Notes: generated by a model from the sequence alone, not told the origin. Counted from the first letter of the stretch, positions 20,176-28,990 are shown. The stretch is 64,000 nt of DNA from Sphingobacterium wenxiniae (GCF_900116225.1 NZ_FOZZ01000004.1:62001-126000); one strand, 5' to 3'. A program made the numbers and translations.

Positions 20176-20920
20176 CCCTCAGCCCCTTTCCCGTTATCTC
20201 GATAAAAACATCTTCCAGGGTTTGTGCCTTTTCCTCTTCAGCAATAAGCTGCTCAGGCGTCCCCTCTTTCCATAATCTACCCGATTCCATAATGCCCACA
20301 CGTGTACAGAAAGCCTGTGCTTCAGAAAGATGGTGCGAGGTATACACAATGGTTGTACCCTGGAAATGCAGGGCTTTTAGATACTCCATGATAGCATTTT
20401 TGGAATGCACATCCACGCCTACTGTTGGCTCATCTAAAAACAATACCTTCGGTCTATGCAAAACACCTGCAAGCAGATTGACGCGGCGTTTCATTCCTCC
20501 CGAAAATGTTTCCACACGCTTGTCCATAAAGGTAGCCAAACCCAAGGCATCCAATGAAGCGATAACTTCTTGTTCCAATTTTCGTCCTTTCAGACCATAC
20601 ATACTGCCAAAATACAGGAGATTCTCACGAGCTGTCAAGGATGGATATAGCGCAAAGTCCTGCGGCACAACACCTAAAGATTGCTTCAATTGCACTGGAG
20701 ATTGTTCGTAGGTGTATCCATTGATACTGAATTTTCCCGAAGTCGGTCTGATTATTCCGCACAGCATCGAAAGCAAGGTTGTTTTGCCAGCCCCGTTGGG
20801 CCCCAGCAAACCAAAGATTTCCCCTGACTGTATCGTTAGACTGAGGTTTTGTACAGCGACAAAATCTGCTCCCCGATACTGCTTCGAAAGGTTTTCGATA
20901 TGGATAGCTGTAGTACTCAA
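20168..20920 (-). CDS. ABC transporter ATP-binding protein of the pigment cluster
   Basis: A 250-residue ATPase with all core motifs: Walker A GPNGAGKTT, Q-loop GVVPQDFALYP, signature FSGGMKRR, Walker B VLFLDEP and the switch His in TSHHLSE. It partners the overlapping permease gene and overlaps the BtrH-like gene by 4 bp (ATGA). Confidence 0.93.
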   Translation of the reverse strand: MSTTAIHIENLSKQYRGADFVAVQNLSLTIQSGEIFGLLGPNGAGKTTLLSMLCGIIRPTSGKFSINGYTYEQSPVQLKQSLGVVPQDFALYPSLTARENLLYFGSMYGLKGRKLEQEVIASLDALGLATFMDKRVETFSGGMKRRVNLLAGVLHRPKVLFLDEPTVGVDVHSKNAIMEYLKALHFQGTTIVYTSHHLSEAQAFCTRVGIMESGRLWKEGTPEQLIAEEEKAQTLEDVFIEITGKGLRDV

Positions 20921-21912
20921 ATCACTTTTTTCAATTTCTTAAAAAACTCTTCTTCTAGATCAGCTAAATGCAAGAGATCGTCTGCCAGCTTATTATATAC
21001 GTCAGTTTGATTGCTACGTTTTTTATATACGCGGGAGGCTTCAACTGCAAAATCACGCCATAAATCACCGATCTTGGTCATTTCATCTGACATCTCCAAC
21101 AAAGCGGGACGGTTAATCTTCTTGCCGGCTTCTTGTAAAAAAGCGGAATAGATATAGCGAAACCCGCCACCACCTGTACCAATCTCTTCCTGCATACGCA
21201 CCAACTGTGCTAAATAATAGTTTGCTTTTTTGACGCCTACCTTGGTCGGCCATTTCCGTATAGCACGTGAAACCATACGCATTCCTTTCACACCTACAAT
21301 AGGCACAGGCGCCAACATATCGTTACAGGTCTTTTTAATCGCCTTTGTGATTGCTTTTTCCCAATCGATCTGTTGAGGAATATAAATAGGGTAATAAATA
21401 TGTCCTTTGGGAGCTAACACCCCCTTGGCAAAACGTACTTTCTCCAATTCAGGCTCCGTGAGCCGGTGAACGGTTTCCATCGTTGGGTCACTAATCAAAT
21501 ACTCGTTACCTTCTTTTCCATAAACAACCAAATTATGCGCATTGAAATGGAACCGGTAATCTTCCGGGAAATAAGGCAGATGATACACGCCAACTTGTAA
21601 ACCTGCTGGGATATTGTTCCGTAGGTTCTCATCCAGCACCCGCTGCGCTTTTTCGGGATTGCTGAATTTTTGCCTTTTTATCTTAATGCCCAATCGCTTC
21701 GCTAAGCGGTTAAATATCCAGCCCGGAGCTGGTCTATAGCTCAATCCAGGCGCATGGTTTACTTTTAAAAAAGGCAGATATACATAAAACAGACCTGATC
21801 CGATACCAAATACCATCGGTTCACTAATATCCAAACCCTTATTTCGCAACAAATTAGAAGCCACACCATTTTCACAATGGGCGGTTATACGGTGTTCAAA
21901 ATCTATTTGCAT
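20917..21912 (-). CDS. BtrH-N domain protein of the pigment cluster
   Basis: A 331-residue protein whose first 170 residues fit the BtrH N-terminal fold, a papain-like acyltransferase/peptidase domain. Cys13 in AHCENGVASN and a later histidine in FHFNAHNLVVYG are the likely active residues. The C-terminal half is helical. BtrH moves an acyl group from ACP to an acceptor in butirosin synthesis, so an acyl-transfer step on ACP-bound polyene is a plausible role here. That is inference. It overlaps both neighbours by a few bases. Confidence 0.7.
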   Translation of the reverse strand: MQIDFEHRITAHCENGVASNLLRNKGLDISEPMVFGIGSGLFYVYLPFLKVNHAPGLSYRPAPGWIFNRLAKRLGIKIKRQKFSNPEKAQRVLDENLRNNIPAGLQVGVYHLPYFPEDYRFHFNAHNLVVYGKEGNEYLISDPTMETVHRLTEPELEKVRFAKGVLAPKGHIYYPIYIPQQIDWEKAITKAIKKTCNDMLAPVPIVGVKGMRMVSRAIRKWPTKVGVKKANYYLAQLVRMQEEIGTGGGGFRYIYSAFLQEAGKKINRPALLEMSDEMTKIGDLWRDFAVEASRVYKKRSNQTDVYNKLADDLLHLADLEEEFFKKLKKVI

Positions 21913-22316
21913 TCCTCTCCTCTATAATTCTTCAGCTCTTCAATCGTAATCTCAAAAGTGTCGGCATAACGCTGCAATACTTTGTCATTTAACTTGGCAA
22001 AGACCATTGGTTTTGCATGTCGTTTAATACGCCATTTCCACATACCCGTATAGTCCGATACAATTTGCCAATCCATACGGCGCAGCTCCATAAAATAAAC
22101 AATAGGGCTCACGACACCTGCTTTCACATCCTCCTGCGCCTGATCAATACGTTCCTGAATTTCTTGCATCGTATGGTCCTGCACGATATTCTTGGCCTCC
22201 CATCCTGTGCTTAACGCTGTTGTGTACTCTCCATTATCGTCCACAGCATAGTACAGCTCACGCGACCCTTTCTCCGATACACGGCCTTTGTCTTGAGGCA
22301 CTTCTGATTTCTTCAT
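21903..22316 (-). CDS. Conserved-looking small protein of the pigment cluster, function unknown
   Basis: A 137-residue, mostly helical soluble protein without signal or membrane segment. It is rich in charged residues; the middle part contains a Trp-rich stretch (DWQIVSDYTGMWKWRIKRH). I do not recognise a catalytic motif. It starts 3 bp after the first dehydratase and overlaps the BtrH-like gene by 10 bp, so it is coupled to pigment genes and may be an accessory or scaffold protein. Confidence 0.65.
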   Translation of the reverse strand: MKKSEVPQDKGRVSEKGSRELYYAVDDNGEYTTALSTGWEAKNIVQDHTMQEIQERIDQAQEDVKAGVVSPIVYFMELRRMDWQIVSDYTGMWKWRIKRHAKPMVFAKLNDKVLQRYADTFEITIEELKNYRGEECK

Positions 22317-22319
22317 GAC

Positions 22320-22775
22320 TTACTGCTTTTTCAAAAACAAATTGATTTCTGCCGAGGACAACACGTCTTCTCCTCTCTTGGTTTGCACATTCATCGTACA
22401 AATGGAGTACCCCTCCCCATCAAACTGGGAGGTCAACGTAGAAGACGTCAAAATTTCATCGCCAACTTTCGGCAGGTTATAAATCGTCAACTGTTTGACT
22501 CCCGAAATAAAACCGATAATCCGCTTATCCGATAGTGGGTTATAATCAGCCTCATAGAACGTTTGCCCTACAATCGAAGAACAGGTCTGTGCCATATTCT
22601 CCATAAGACCCACCTCTTGAAACAAGCCATCAATGAGAAAGATATTGTCCTCTTTTATAATAAAACTGCATAAAACCTGCGTAGGCGAAATCTCCAAAAT
22701 AGCATCTACCATCAACATAGGAGGTCGATGGGGTAAATAATGCTCAATGGCAATCTTATGCAGTTCTTTATCCAT
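22320..22775 (-). CDS. Hotdog-fold 3-hydroxyacyl-ACP dehydratase (first of two)
   Basis: A 151-residue FabZ-like hotdog protein with the start block YLPHRPPMLMVD, whose His is the family's catalytic type, followed by GLFQEVGLMENMAQT, where the usual second acidic residue stands. It would dehydrate the 3-hydroxyacyl intermediate to build the polyene. It follows the second dehydratase after 1 bp; aryl-polyene and flexirubin clusters typically carry such a pair. Confidence 0.82.
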   Translation of the reverse strand: MDKELHKIAIEHYLPHRPPMLMVDAILEISPTQVLCSFIIKEDNIFLIDGLFQEVGLMENMAQTCSSIVGQTFYEADYNPLSDKRIIGFISGVKQLTIYNLPKVGDEILTSSTLTSQFDGEGYSICTMNVQTKRGEDVLSSAEINLFLKKQ

Positions 22776-22776
22776 G

Positions 22777-23211
22777 TTAAGTATCTGTAGCGGCGATAAC
22801 CGTCTTCATCTTAGCCGTAGCAATCACTTTATCAGCCAGTCGGGTCGTAATGTCAACCAACGTCACACCCATAAATTCCTGTCGGATCAGCACCTCACTA
22901 TAAACTGTATCGCCTATATTCGGCAAGGACATAATCTCCGCCTTTTGTATCGCTCCGATATATCCCGTTGGCGCATCTTCATGACGAAGATAAAAGCTAT
23001 ACCCCGTATGCAGTGCAACGGACTGTGCCATGTGTTCCAATAACCCACTTTCAGCCAGACTACAATCGTCCACAAACAACTTTCCTTCTTCTACTTGGAA
23101 AGAAGCCACCAAACGTTGCTCATCATATTCCTCCAAACTGGACACCATTACTATTGGTGGACGTTGGGGAATTAGCTTCAATAAGCTATCTCCAATGATA
23201 GGCAGGCTCAT
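22777..23211 (-). CDS. Hotdog-fold 3-hydroxyacyl-ACP dehydratase (second of two)
   Basis: A 144-residue hotdog protein. The start is placed at the ATG at 23209-23211, which overlaps the darB stop in a TGATG junction; the open frame upstream runs inside darB. It has LIPQRPPIVMVSSLEEYDEQ (Gln where FabZ has His) and LAESGLLEHMAQSVALH with the second acidic residue. The missing first His suggests it is a partner subunit of the other dehydratase, perhaps a heterodimer. That is inference. Confidence 0.78.
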   Translation of the reverse strand: MSLPIIGDSLLKLIPQRPPIVMVSSLEEYDEQRLVASFQVEEGKLFVDDCSLAESGLLEHMAQSVALHTGYSFYLRHEDAPTGYIGAIQKAEIMSLPNIGDTVYSEVLIRQEFMGVTLVDITTRLADKVIATAKMKTVIAATDT

Positions 23212-24344
23212 CAGCAAACTGTTAAATAAGCATAAGCATACGTAAATCGTGCGCTTTCCGGTACACAAAGCATAATGCGTTGCCCTTTCTTCAATTTACC
23301 GGAACTCATCAACTGCTCCAACATCAGATATACCGAGCCTGCGCCGACATTACCCACGTCTTTGAGGTTCAAGAACCATTTATCACGTGTAATTTCTATT
23401 CCTGCTTTGGCAAAACCATCGTAAAGCCCATCCACAAAGTAATGGGAAGATACGTGAGGGAGGATGTAATCAATATCTTCAGGTGTGACCTGATGCTTGT
23501 CCATCGCCTTCTTCATACTATCCACGCCCTTCGCCAAGATGTATTTATCCAACAGCTTCGTATCCTGTTTCACCGCAAAGATGGATTTTGTTAACCACTC
23601 TTCCGAAGGATAATCCGAGAAAGGTTTTATTGTTCCATCTTCTAACTTATCCGCGCCTGCGTACATACAGGTTTCCAGTTCATAAGCATAGGAGTAGCCT
23701 TCCATCCATTCTATTCTTAATGAAAGCTCGCCTTGCGGCTTGTCTTCCAACAAGACTGCCGCAGCTCCATCAGACAACATCCAGCGTAAGAAATCTTTAT
23801 TAAAAGCAATGATAGGCTGTTCTTCCAGTTCTTTTAGATTCTCCACTTCCTTGTTAAAATGGTCTGCCAGCATCCAAGAAGACATCCGCTCCGAACCTGC
23901 ACATATCGCATTTTTGGTATTCCCGCATTTCACGGACATATAACCAAATTTTAAGGCATTCATCCCTGCACAGCAGTTCCCCGATGCCGAGTTGACCTCC
24001 ATATTTCTATTCCCCAACTCCCCATGTACCATAACCGCGTGGGATGGCATAAGGAAATCCGGGGACGATGTGCCACAGGATAAAAGCTCTGCATCTTTAG
24101 GTTGAAATTTTTCATCAAAAAGACCTCGTATCGCTTCTGCCGTCAACTGTGCATTCGTGTGTGTAGGAATACCTTCTTTTGTCAAGGCATAATAACGGGT
24201 CTGTATACCGTTGTTCCGCAAGACAATACGTCGTGCCTTGGACTCCTTATCGTTGATTTTACCCAAGTACTGCTCCATTTCCTCATTTGCAACTGGTGCA
24301 TTGGGCAAAAATTTCGCAATACGGTTTATATAAACTTCATTCAT
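23211..24344 (-). CDS. darB: DarB-like ketosynthase III forming the dialkylresorcinol ring
   Basis: A 377-residue KAS III-fold enzyme. DarB enzymes join two acyl chains and close a cyclohexanedione that becomes the resorcinol. The triad is visible: Cys125 in SGNCCAGMNAL, a His in ILPHVSSHY and an Asn in KDVGNVGAGS. It has the DarB-type N-terminal extension (INRIAKFLPNAPVANEEME). It lies next to a DarA homologue, as in known dialkylresorcinol loci, and begins 3 bp after it. Confidence 0.87.
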   Translation of the reverse strand: MNEVYINRIAKFLPNAPVANEEMEQYLGKINDKESKARRIVLRNNGIQTRYYALTKEGIPTHTNAQLTAEAIRGLFDEKFQPKDAELLSCGTSSPDFLMPSHAVMVHGELGNRNMEVNSASGNCCAGMNALKFGYMSVKCGNTKNAICAGSERMSSWMLADHFNKEVENLKELEEQPIIAFNKDFLRWMLSDGAAAVLLEDKPQGELSLRIEWMEGYSYAYELETCMYAGADKLEDGTIKPFSDYPSEEWLTKSIFAVKQDTKLLDKYILAKGVDSMKKAMDKHQVTPEDIDYILPHVSSHYFVDGLYDGFAKAGIEITRDKWFLNLKDVGNVGAGSVYLMLEQLMSSGKLKKGQRIMLCVPESARFTYAYAYLTVC

Positions 24345-24347
24345 TCG

Positions 24348-25253
24348 TTACACTCCTTCATAATGCGCCTTTTCCTTTCGGTATTTCAAGAAATACACGA
24401 CAGGATATAGCAACAATTCTATCAAATATACAATCGGCGAAATACCGTATATCGCAAAAACTACATAGTACTTGAATAAGGTGACCAAACGTTTTCTTCG
24501 CTTGGGATTACGCCGTATAATCGACGACCAAATCCGAAACATCCGGTTTCCTTTTTGGTCCATGGATACCAGAAAAAACCGATAATCCACGGCACCTTGT
24601 TTCACCAAGTCCTGCTGTAGTCCTTCAAAATTAAGATTTTTTAGATAAGGTAAAATAGTTTGTCCAAATTTATCTGCCTCTTCTATTTCCTTATCAGATA
24701 CTCCCGGTTTTGGGAAGATACCATAGGCCTTACGTTTCTTACCGGAGAACATCCAGTCCACAATCGTTACGACCGAGATCAGGTTATGGTGCCTATCCGT
24801 CAACGCAATATTGCCTACCAAAGTTGCACCACATTGCTGAAGAAGTACCTTCATCTTATCCTGCGCCAAAGCCCACATATTCCGGCTTCCACTAACCGTA
24901 ACAACAGGTTTTCCTGCCAATATCTGATTCGCATAACTGCTTTTCATAAAGGAATTTACAGGTATAGAAGGTGTCAGATACCAGACCTGATAATGGACGA
25001 TTACCAAATCGTAATTGGTTTCCAGTATCTTCGGGGCAGGGGGATGTATTTCCTCTGGAATTTGTTGGAAAGTTTCCGGAAAAGTATTGAAAAAAGCATC
25101 TGAGGTCCAGGGAAAGGGGAAGCTGTGCACCATCTTAACTTCATAAAAATCCACTTCTACGCTTTTAGCTTCTGCAAAAGGGCGTGCAATCGAACGGGCT
25201 ATTTCTTCCAGTTGACCGGATTGTGAATAATATATAAAAAGGACTTTCTTCAT
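24348..25253 (-). CDS. darA: DarA-like dialkylresorcinol-forming enzyme (flavodoxin-like fold)
   Basis: A 301-residue protein whose first half is flavodoxin-like: LFIYYSQSGQLEEIA is the FMN phosphate loop and VIVHYQVWYLTPS and VTVSGSRNMW follow as flavin-site loops. The C-terminal part has a basic stretch and one or two membrane-associated segments (YVVFAIYGISPIVYLIELLLYPVVYFL). DarA enzymes aromatise the cyclohexanedione made by DarB to the resorcinol. The flavin role is inferred from the fold; the pairing with darB is strong context. Confidence 0.82.
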   Translation of the reverse strand: MKKVLFIYYSQSGQLEEIARSIARPFAEAKSVEVDFYEVKMVHSFPFPWTSDAFFNTFPETFQQIPEEIHPPAPKILETNYDLVIVHYQVWYLTPSIPVNSFMKSSYANQILAGKPVVTVSGSRNMWALAQDKMKVLLQQCGATLVGNIALTDRHHNLISVVTIVDWMFSGKKRKAYGIFPKPGVSDKEIEEADKFGQTILPYLKNLNFEGLQQDLVKQGAVDYRFFLVSMDQKGNRMFRIWSSIIRRNPKRRKRLVTLFKYYVVFAIYGISPIVYLIELLLYPVVYFLKYRKEKAHYEGV

Positions 25254-25271
25254 ACCTATTATTTAACCGTA

Positions 25272-26153
25272 CTACTCGGGCTTTCTCCAAAAATCAAAAA
25301 AATTAAACCATTGTAAAGGATATTTTCTCAAAATGTGTTCTACACTTTCCGTATATGCCATCAAGTAGGAGGTTGGATTACGTCGTTTGACATCCTGTGC
25401 TTTCCGTGCATAAAGGTGGTAATGCAAGCCTTTCTCTTTCATAACATACACGAATATTACAGGTACCCCCAATCTGGAAGCGATATGAAAAGGACCCGCC
25501 GGAAAGGCGGCTTCCTCACCCAACAGATTCCCTTTCAATATTTTAGAACCATCAAAATACCGATCTCCTGTAAAGCAAATCAGCTCATTATTCGCCAAAA
25601 CATCATTAATTTGGAAAATATGCGACATATCCTCTTTAATAAAGATATACTTTACGCTTGACTTTTCCGAAATACGCTCGATATACTTCTTGATAACGCT
25701 CCTTTCCTGATCTACAGATACCAGGTTAATCTGAAAGTTTACATCAATATCTGCGAGAAACTTTTCCGCAATCTCAAAATTGCCTACATGTGCCGATATT
25801 AATATCCCTCCCTGCTCTGCTGCCAATGCCTCTTTCAGATTTTCAATTCCGTCAAACTCATATGTGAAATAATTACGCATACCGGAAGATATAGCTACTT
25901 TGTCAATAATGGTCTGACCGAACACGAAATAGGTCTGGTACACTTTCCAAAAAGAACGCCATGAAGAGTATCCCTGTCTATGACGCAGGTAATAATAGAT
26001 TCCCCGAAAATTTTTGGGATAAAAGACGAAATAATAAAAGGCCACAAAAATAAGAAGTCCATACGCAGTACGGACACCCAATTTTTTGATTAAAAATACA
26101 AATATTTTATAGCCAAGGAGTGTTCCCTTAGATTTTCCGTCCCATTGGCTCAT
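25272..26153 (-). CDS. LpxL/HtrB-family lysophospholipid-type acyltransferase
   Basis: A 293-residue membrane-bound acyltransferase with an N-terminal membrane segment (about 28-46). The catalytic HxxxxE is in ISAHVGNFEIAE, and a substrate block AAFPAGPFHIASR follows near 220. In flexirubin clusters such an enzyme is thought to form the ester between the polyene acid and the resorcinol, acting at the inner membrane. It lies 7 bp after the ACP gene. Confidence 0.82.
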   Translation of the reverse strand: MSQWDGKSKGTLLGYKIFVFLIKKLGVRTAYGLLIFVAFYYFVFYPKNFRGIYYYLRHRQGYSSWRSFWKVYQTYFVFGQTIIDKVAISSGMRNYFTYEFDGIENLKEALAAEQGGILISAHVGNFEIAEKFLADIDVNFQINLVSVDQERSVIKKYIERISEKSSVKYIFIKEDMSHIFQINDVLANNELICFTGDRYFDGSKILKGNLLGEEAAFPAGPFHIASRLGVPVIFVYVMKEKGLHYHLYARKAQDVKRRNPTSYLMAYTESVEHILRKYPLQWFNFFDFWRKPE

Positions 26154-26160
26154 GGTTCAC

Positions 26161-26412
26161 TTAGTTTTTTGCCGCTATCTTCCGCTCGACAACATCATAA
26201 AAATCTTGGAATGTTTCCATTCCTGCAAAGTCCGCCTCGACTAACTTAACACCAAAATTAGATTCAATAATAACCACCAAATCAACATAGTCCAAGCTGT
26301 CCAGGTCAAGTGATTCTTTCAAAGATGCCTCTGGGTGGATCACATCCTCATCCACCTCGAACTCCTCCACCAATATCTCGTTTATCTTTTGATATATGCT
26401 CACTTTATTCAT
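26161..26412 (-). CDS. Acyl carrier protein of the pigment cluster
   Basis: An 83-residue acidic four-helix carrier with the phosphopantetheine site in LDLDSLDYVDL (the Ser of DSLD). The ATG at 26410-26412 is chosen because the upstream part of the open frame lies inside the ketosynthase gene; the real gene then overlaps that gene by 8 bp. It would carry the growing polyene chain. Confidence 0.9.
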   Translation of the reverse strand: MNKVSIYQKINEILVEEFEVDEDVIHPEASLKESLDLDSLDYVDLVVIIESNFGVKLVEADFAGMETFQDFYDVVERKIAAKN

Positions 26413-27631
26413 TATTATATTTCTTGACCACAATTGCGGAATTGGTTCCACCAAACCCGAAAGAATTAGACAAATATATATCAAATTCTTGTTTTATTGT
26501 CGTGGAAACGAAATTTAATTCCTTGATATCATCGTCCGGTTCTTCCAAATTGATATTCGGAGCAATGAAGCCATACTTCATCATCAAGGTTGAGTAAACA
26601 ATTTCGGAAGCACCCGCCATCCAGCATTCATGCCCGGTCATTGATTTTGTAGAGCTAACATAAGGATGGTTTCCAAAAACCTCCAATATAGCCTTTGCCT
26701 CATTTGCATCACCTATAGGAGTAGACGTTGCATGTGCATTGATATAATCTACTTGATCAGCACTGATATTAGCTTGTTCCAAAGCACGTCGCATCGCCTT
26801 TGCTGGCCCTTCAATGTTGGGCGTAGAAATATGTCCGCCATTTGATGAAAAGCCATAGCCCAAAACCTCTGCAATAATAGGGACACCACGTTCTATCGCC
26901 GACTCATAGCTTTCCAAAATTATGGTAGCAGCTCCTCCACTTGGCACCAAACCTGTTCGATTTTTATCAAAAGGTCGAGAAGCCTGCTGCGGGTGGCTAA
27001 TATCCTCTGCAAACACGCCAAGTCCATCGAAGCTGGCCATAGCATAAGGATTAATTTCCTGTGCTCCACCACAGATAATCAGATCCTGCAAACCCTGCTG
27101 GATAAGCATAAAACCTAAACCTATCGCATGTGAACCACTTGCACAAGCTGCGCTGATGGTCATATTCACACCTCCAAGTCCAAAAATAGTAGCTAAATTC
27201 ATCGTGACCGTAGAATTCATGGATTTGAAAATAGCACCAGATCCTATCAGCTGTGTATCTTTTTTCTCACGAGCGATGTCAGTAGCTTCAATTACAGCTT
27301 TGGAAACACTGTCGTTCCCGTATAAGATACCTACTTCACGTCGCTGTATATCTTCTTCTGAAAGGTTGGCTTGCTGTAATGCTTCCACAGTAGCCATATA
27401 TGCATATTCGGATTTCTCGCCCATGCTGATGCGTTGCCTACGGCTCAGAACCTTTTTAAGATCGGGAGTGGGCACTTTCCCTGTCAACGGAGATTTAAAC
27501 CCGAAGGCTATACGTTCTTCATCAACCACAATACCAGAACGTCCCTCAAATAAGGACTTCCTCACTTCTTCTAGATTTGTCCCTATGCAGGAATAAATCC
27601 CCATGCCTGTAATAACGACCCTTTTATTCAT
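26405..27631 (-). CDS. FabF-like beta-ketoacyl-ACP synthase of the pigment cluster (first KS)
   Basis: A 408-residue type II ketosynthase with intact Cys163 (SAACASGSHA), His300 (NAHATSTPIGD) and His334 (MTGHECWMAG). It would elongate the aryl starter by two carbons per round. It starts 26 bp after the toxin gene and overlaps the ACP gene by 8 bp. Confidence 0.9.
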   Translation of the reverse strand: MNKRVVITGMGIYSCIGTNLEEVRKSLFEGRSGIVVDEERIAFGFKSPLTGKVPTPDLKKVLSRRQRISMGEKSEYAYMATVEALQQANLSEEDIQRREVGILYGNDSVSKAVIEATDIAREKKDTQLIGSGAIFKSMNSTVTMNLATIFGLGGVNMTISAACASGSHAIGLGFMLIQQGLQDLIICGGAQEINPYAMASFDGLGVFAEDISHPQQASRPFDKNRTGLVPSGGAATIILESYESAIERGVPIIAEVLGYGFSSNGGHISTPNIEGPAKAMRRALEQANISADQVDYINAHATSTPIGDANEAKAILEVFGNHPYVSSTKSMTGHECWMAGASEIVYSTLMMKYGFIAPNINLEEPDDDIKELNFVSTTIKQEFDIYLSNSFGFGGTNSAIVVKKYNNE

Positions 27632-27657
27632 TTACAATAACTTCGGAAAATAGTTGT

Positions 27658-27936
27658 TTATTTGTCGCCATAGTGTCCATAGGCTGAGAGCACCAAAACA
27701 GTTATCACCTCTTCCTGTATTTCATATACCAAACGATGTTCCGCGGAAACCCTTCGTGACCATGTTGGTTCAGTATAATGCTTCAATTGCTCGGGCTTCC
27801 CTGTACCTGTTTTGGGGTGTTCGGATATTTCTTCGAGCAGAATATTCAATTTTTTAAATAAAGCCTTGTTTCCACTTTTCTTTATTCGCTTTACATCTTC
27901 ATCAGCCTCAGGCGTGAAAATTAATGAATACTTCAT
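27658..27936 (-). CDS. Txe/YoeB-family mRNA-interferase toxin
   Basis: A 92-residue RelE-superfamily toxin of the YoeB subgroup: LKHYTEPTWSRRVSAEHRLVYEI and a C-terminal SAYGHYGDK that carries the conserved His-Tyr. YoeB cuts ribosome-bound mRNA. The ATG overlaps the antitoxin stop by 4 bp, the usual antitoxin-first arrangement. It lies between pigment genes in the same direction, an unexpected place. Confidence 0.9.
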   Translation of the reverse strand: MKYSLIFTPEADEDVKRIKKSGNKALFKKLNILLEEISEHPKTGTGKPEQLKHYTEPTWSRRVSAEHRLVYEIQEEVITVLVLSAYGHYGDK

Positions 27937-28160
27937 AACGAATTCAGATAAGCCTGAAGTTCTTCTTTCGTCTTTACATGAATCCCCTTGCCATCCTTTG
28001 CCTGCTGTTTTGCCCGATCTATTTTGGCATAAAACTCTTCTTCCTCCATTAACGTATCATCAGATCTACTAATTTCGAACCGCACCTTCATTTCTTCCAA
28101 CAAAGATTTAAGCAAAGTTTTTTGCTTTTCGCTTTTCGGGTATATCGTTATGCTTTCCAT
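27933..28160 (-). CDS. Antitoxin paired with the YoeB-type toxin
   Basis: A 75-residue acidic-helical protein. The ATG at 28158-28160 is chosen because the open frame upstream covers the promoter; it begins MESITIYPKSEKQKTLL and continues with long helices ending KTKEELQAYLNSL. It resembles the DUF2683-type antitoxins. It should bind and block the toxin and probably repress the pair's own promoter. The toxin gene overlaps its stop by 4 bp. Confidence 0.83.
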   Translation of the reverse strand: MESITIYPKSEKQKTLLKSLLEEMKVRFEISRSDDTLMEEEEFYAKIDRAKQQAKDGKGIHVKTKEELQAYLNSL

Positions 28161-28188
28161 AATCTTTACTTTTATTAAGCCCCTTTTG

Positions 28189-28196
28189 TAAAGATA
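28189..28196 (-). promoter_or_regulatory. Possible -7 element of the toxin-antitoxin pair
   Basis: TATCTTTA on the minus strand differs from TAnnTTTG at the last base only. It lies about 29 bp before the antitoxin ATG. It would allow the pair to be transcribed independently of the pigment operon. Confidence 0.4.
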
Positions 28197-28224
28197 CAAA
28201 AAAATCAGTTTTTATGTACAGAGA

Positions 28225-28248
28225 ACTATTTAATGGTAGTTAAATAGT
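28225..28248 (-). terminator. Hairpin just after the ketoreductase gene
   Basis: A perfect 9-bp stem (28225-28233 with 28240-28248) with a 6-nt loop starts 2 bp after the fabG-like stop codon. The stem is AT-rich and a T-run comes only about 15 nt later, so it is a weak terminator at best; it could reduce read-through into the toxin-antitoxin pair. Confidence 0.4.
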
Positions 28249-28249
28249 A

Positions 28250-28981
28250 TTAGCTATAAATTCCACCGTTAATATTGATAACTTCTCCTGTGATGTAACC
28301 TGCTTTTTTAGAAGCTAAGAAGCATACTAAATCTGCAACTTCCTCCACTTCGCCAAAACGGTTAGCAGGAATCAGCTTCACCAATTCTTTTTCATCCATT
28401 CCCTCCGTCATATCTGTACGGATAAATCCCGGAGCAACAGCATTCACTGTAATATTTCGCTTTGCCACTTCCTGGGCCAACGCTTTTGTAGCGCCAACTA
28501 TCCCTGCTTTGGCAGCAGAATAGTTAACCTGTCCGGCCGTACCTTTCACACCAGAAACTGACACCATGTTAATAATACGTCCGTAACGGTTGCGTAAAAG
28601 CTTCTGTATGAAAAACCGCGTGACATGGTAAAAACCATCTAACGAAGTCCGCAATACAGACGACCAGTCATCCGGCTCCATCCACATCAATAGGCCATCT
28701 CGTGTAATACCTGCATTATTCACAATGACTTCAACAACAGCATCGGGGTGTTTTTCTGACCAGGATTGTAAAGCCTCCTGCACTTTTGTAAGGTCTCCTA
28801 CGTCAAAGCGGATAATCTCGCCTGTAGCTCCTGCTTCCTCAACCAAAGCCAAGGTTTCACGTGCTGCAGCTTCGTTCCCTTGGTAATTAATTAAGATATG
28901 ATATTGAAGATCCTCAGCTAATTTTTGACAAATTGCCCGACCAATACCACGTGAACCACCTGTAACTAATGCACACCTCAT
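28250..28981 (-). CDS. FabG-like 3-ketoacyl-ACP reductase of the pigment cluster
   Basis: A 243-residue short-chain dehydrogenase that reduces the 3-keto group during polyene building. It shows the cofactor motif TGGSRGIGRAI, NNAGITRDG and the catalytic triad with Ser in MVSVSGVKG and YSAAK. It starts 9 bp after the lyase gene. Confidence 0.88.
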   Translation of the reverse strand: MRCALVTGGSRGIGRAICQKLAEDLQYHILINYQGNEAAARETLALVEEAGATGEIIRFDVGDLTKVQEALQSWSEKHPDAVVEVIVNNAGITRDGLLMWMEPDDWSSVLRTSLDGFYHVTRFFIQKLLRNRYGRIINMVSVSGVKGTAGQVNYSAAKAGIVGATKALAQEVAKRNITVNAVAPGFIRTDMTEGMDEKELVKLIPANRFGEVEEVADLVCFLASKKAGYITGEVININGGIYS

Positions 28982-28990
28982 GTCTACTCT

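Noticed and set aside
28250..28981. Assignment of the ketoreductase and ketosynthases to primary fatty acid synthesis
   Set aside because: They are embedded with DarA/DarB, the lyase and exporter genes, and no plsX, fabD or accB-type genes are nearby.
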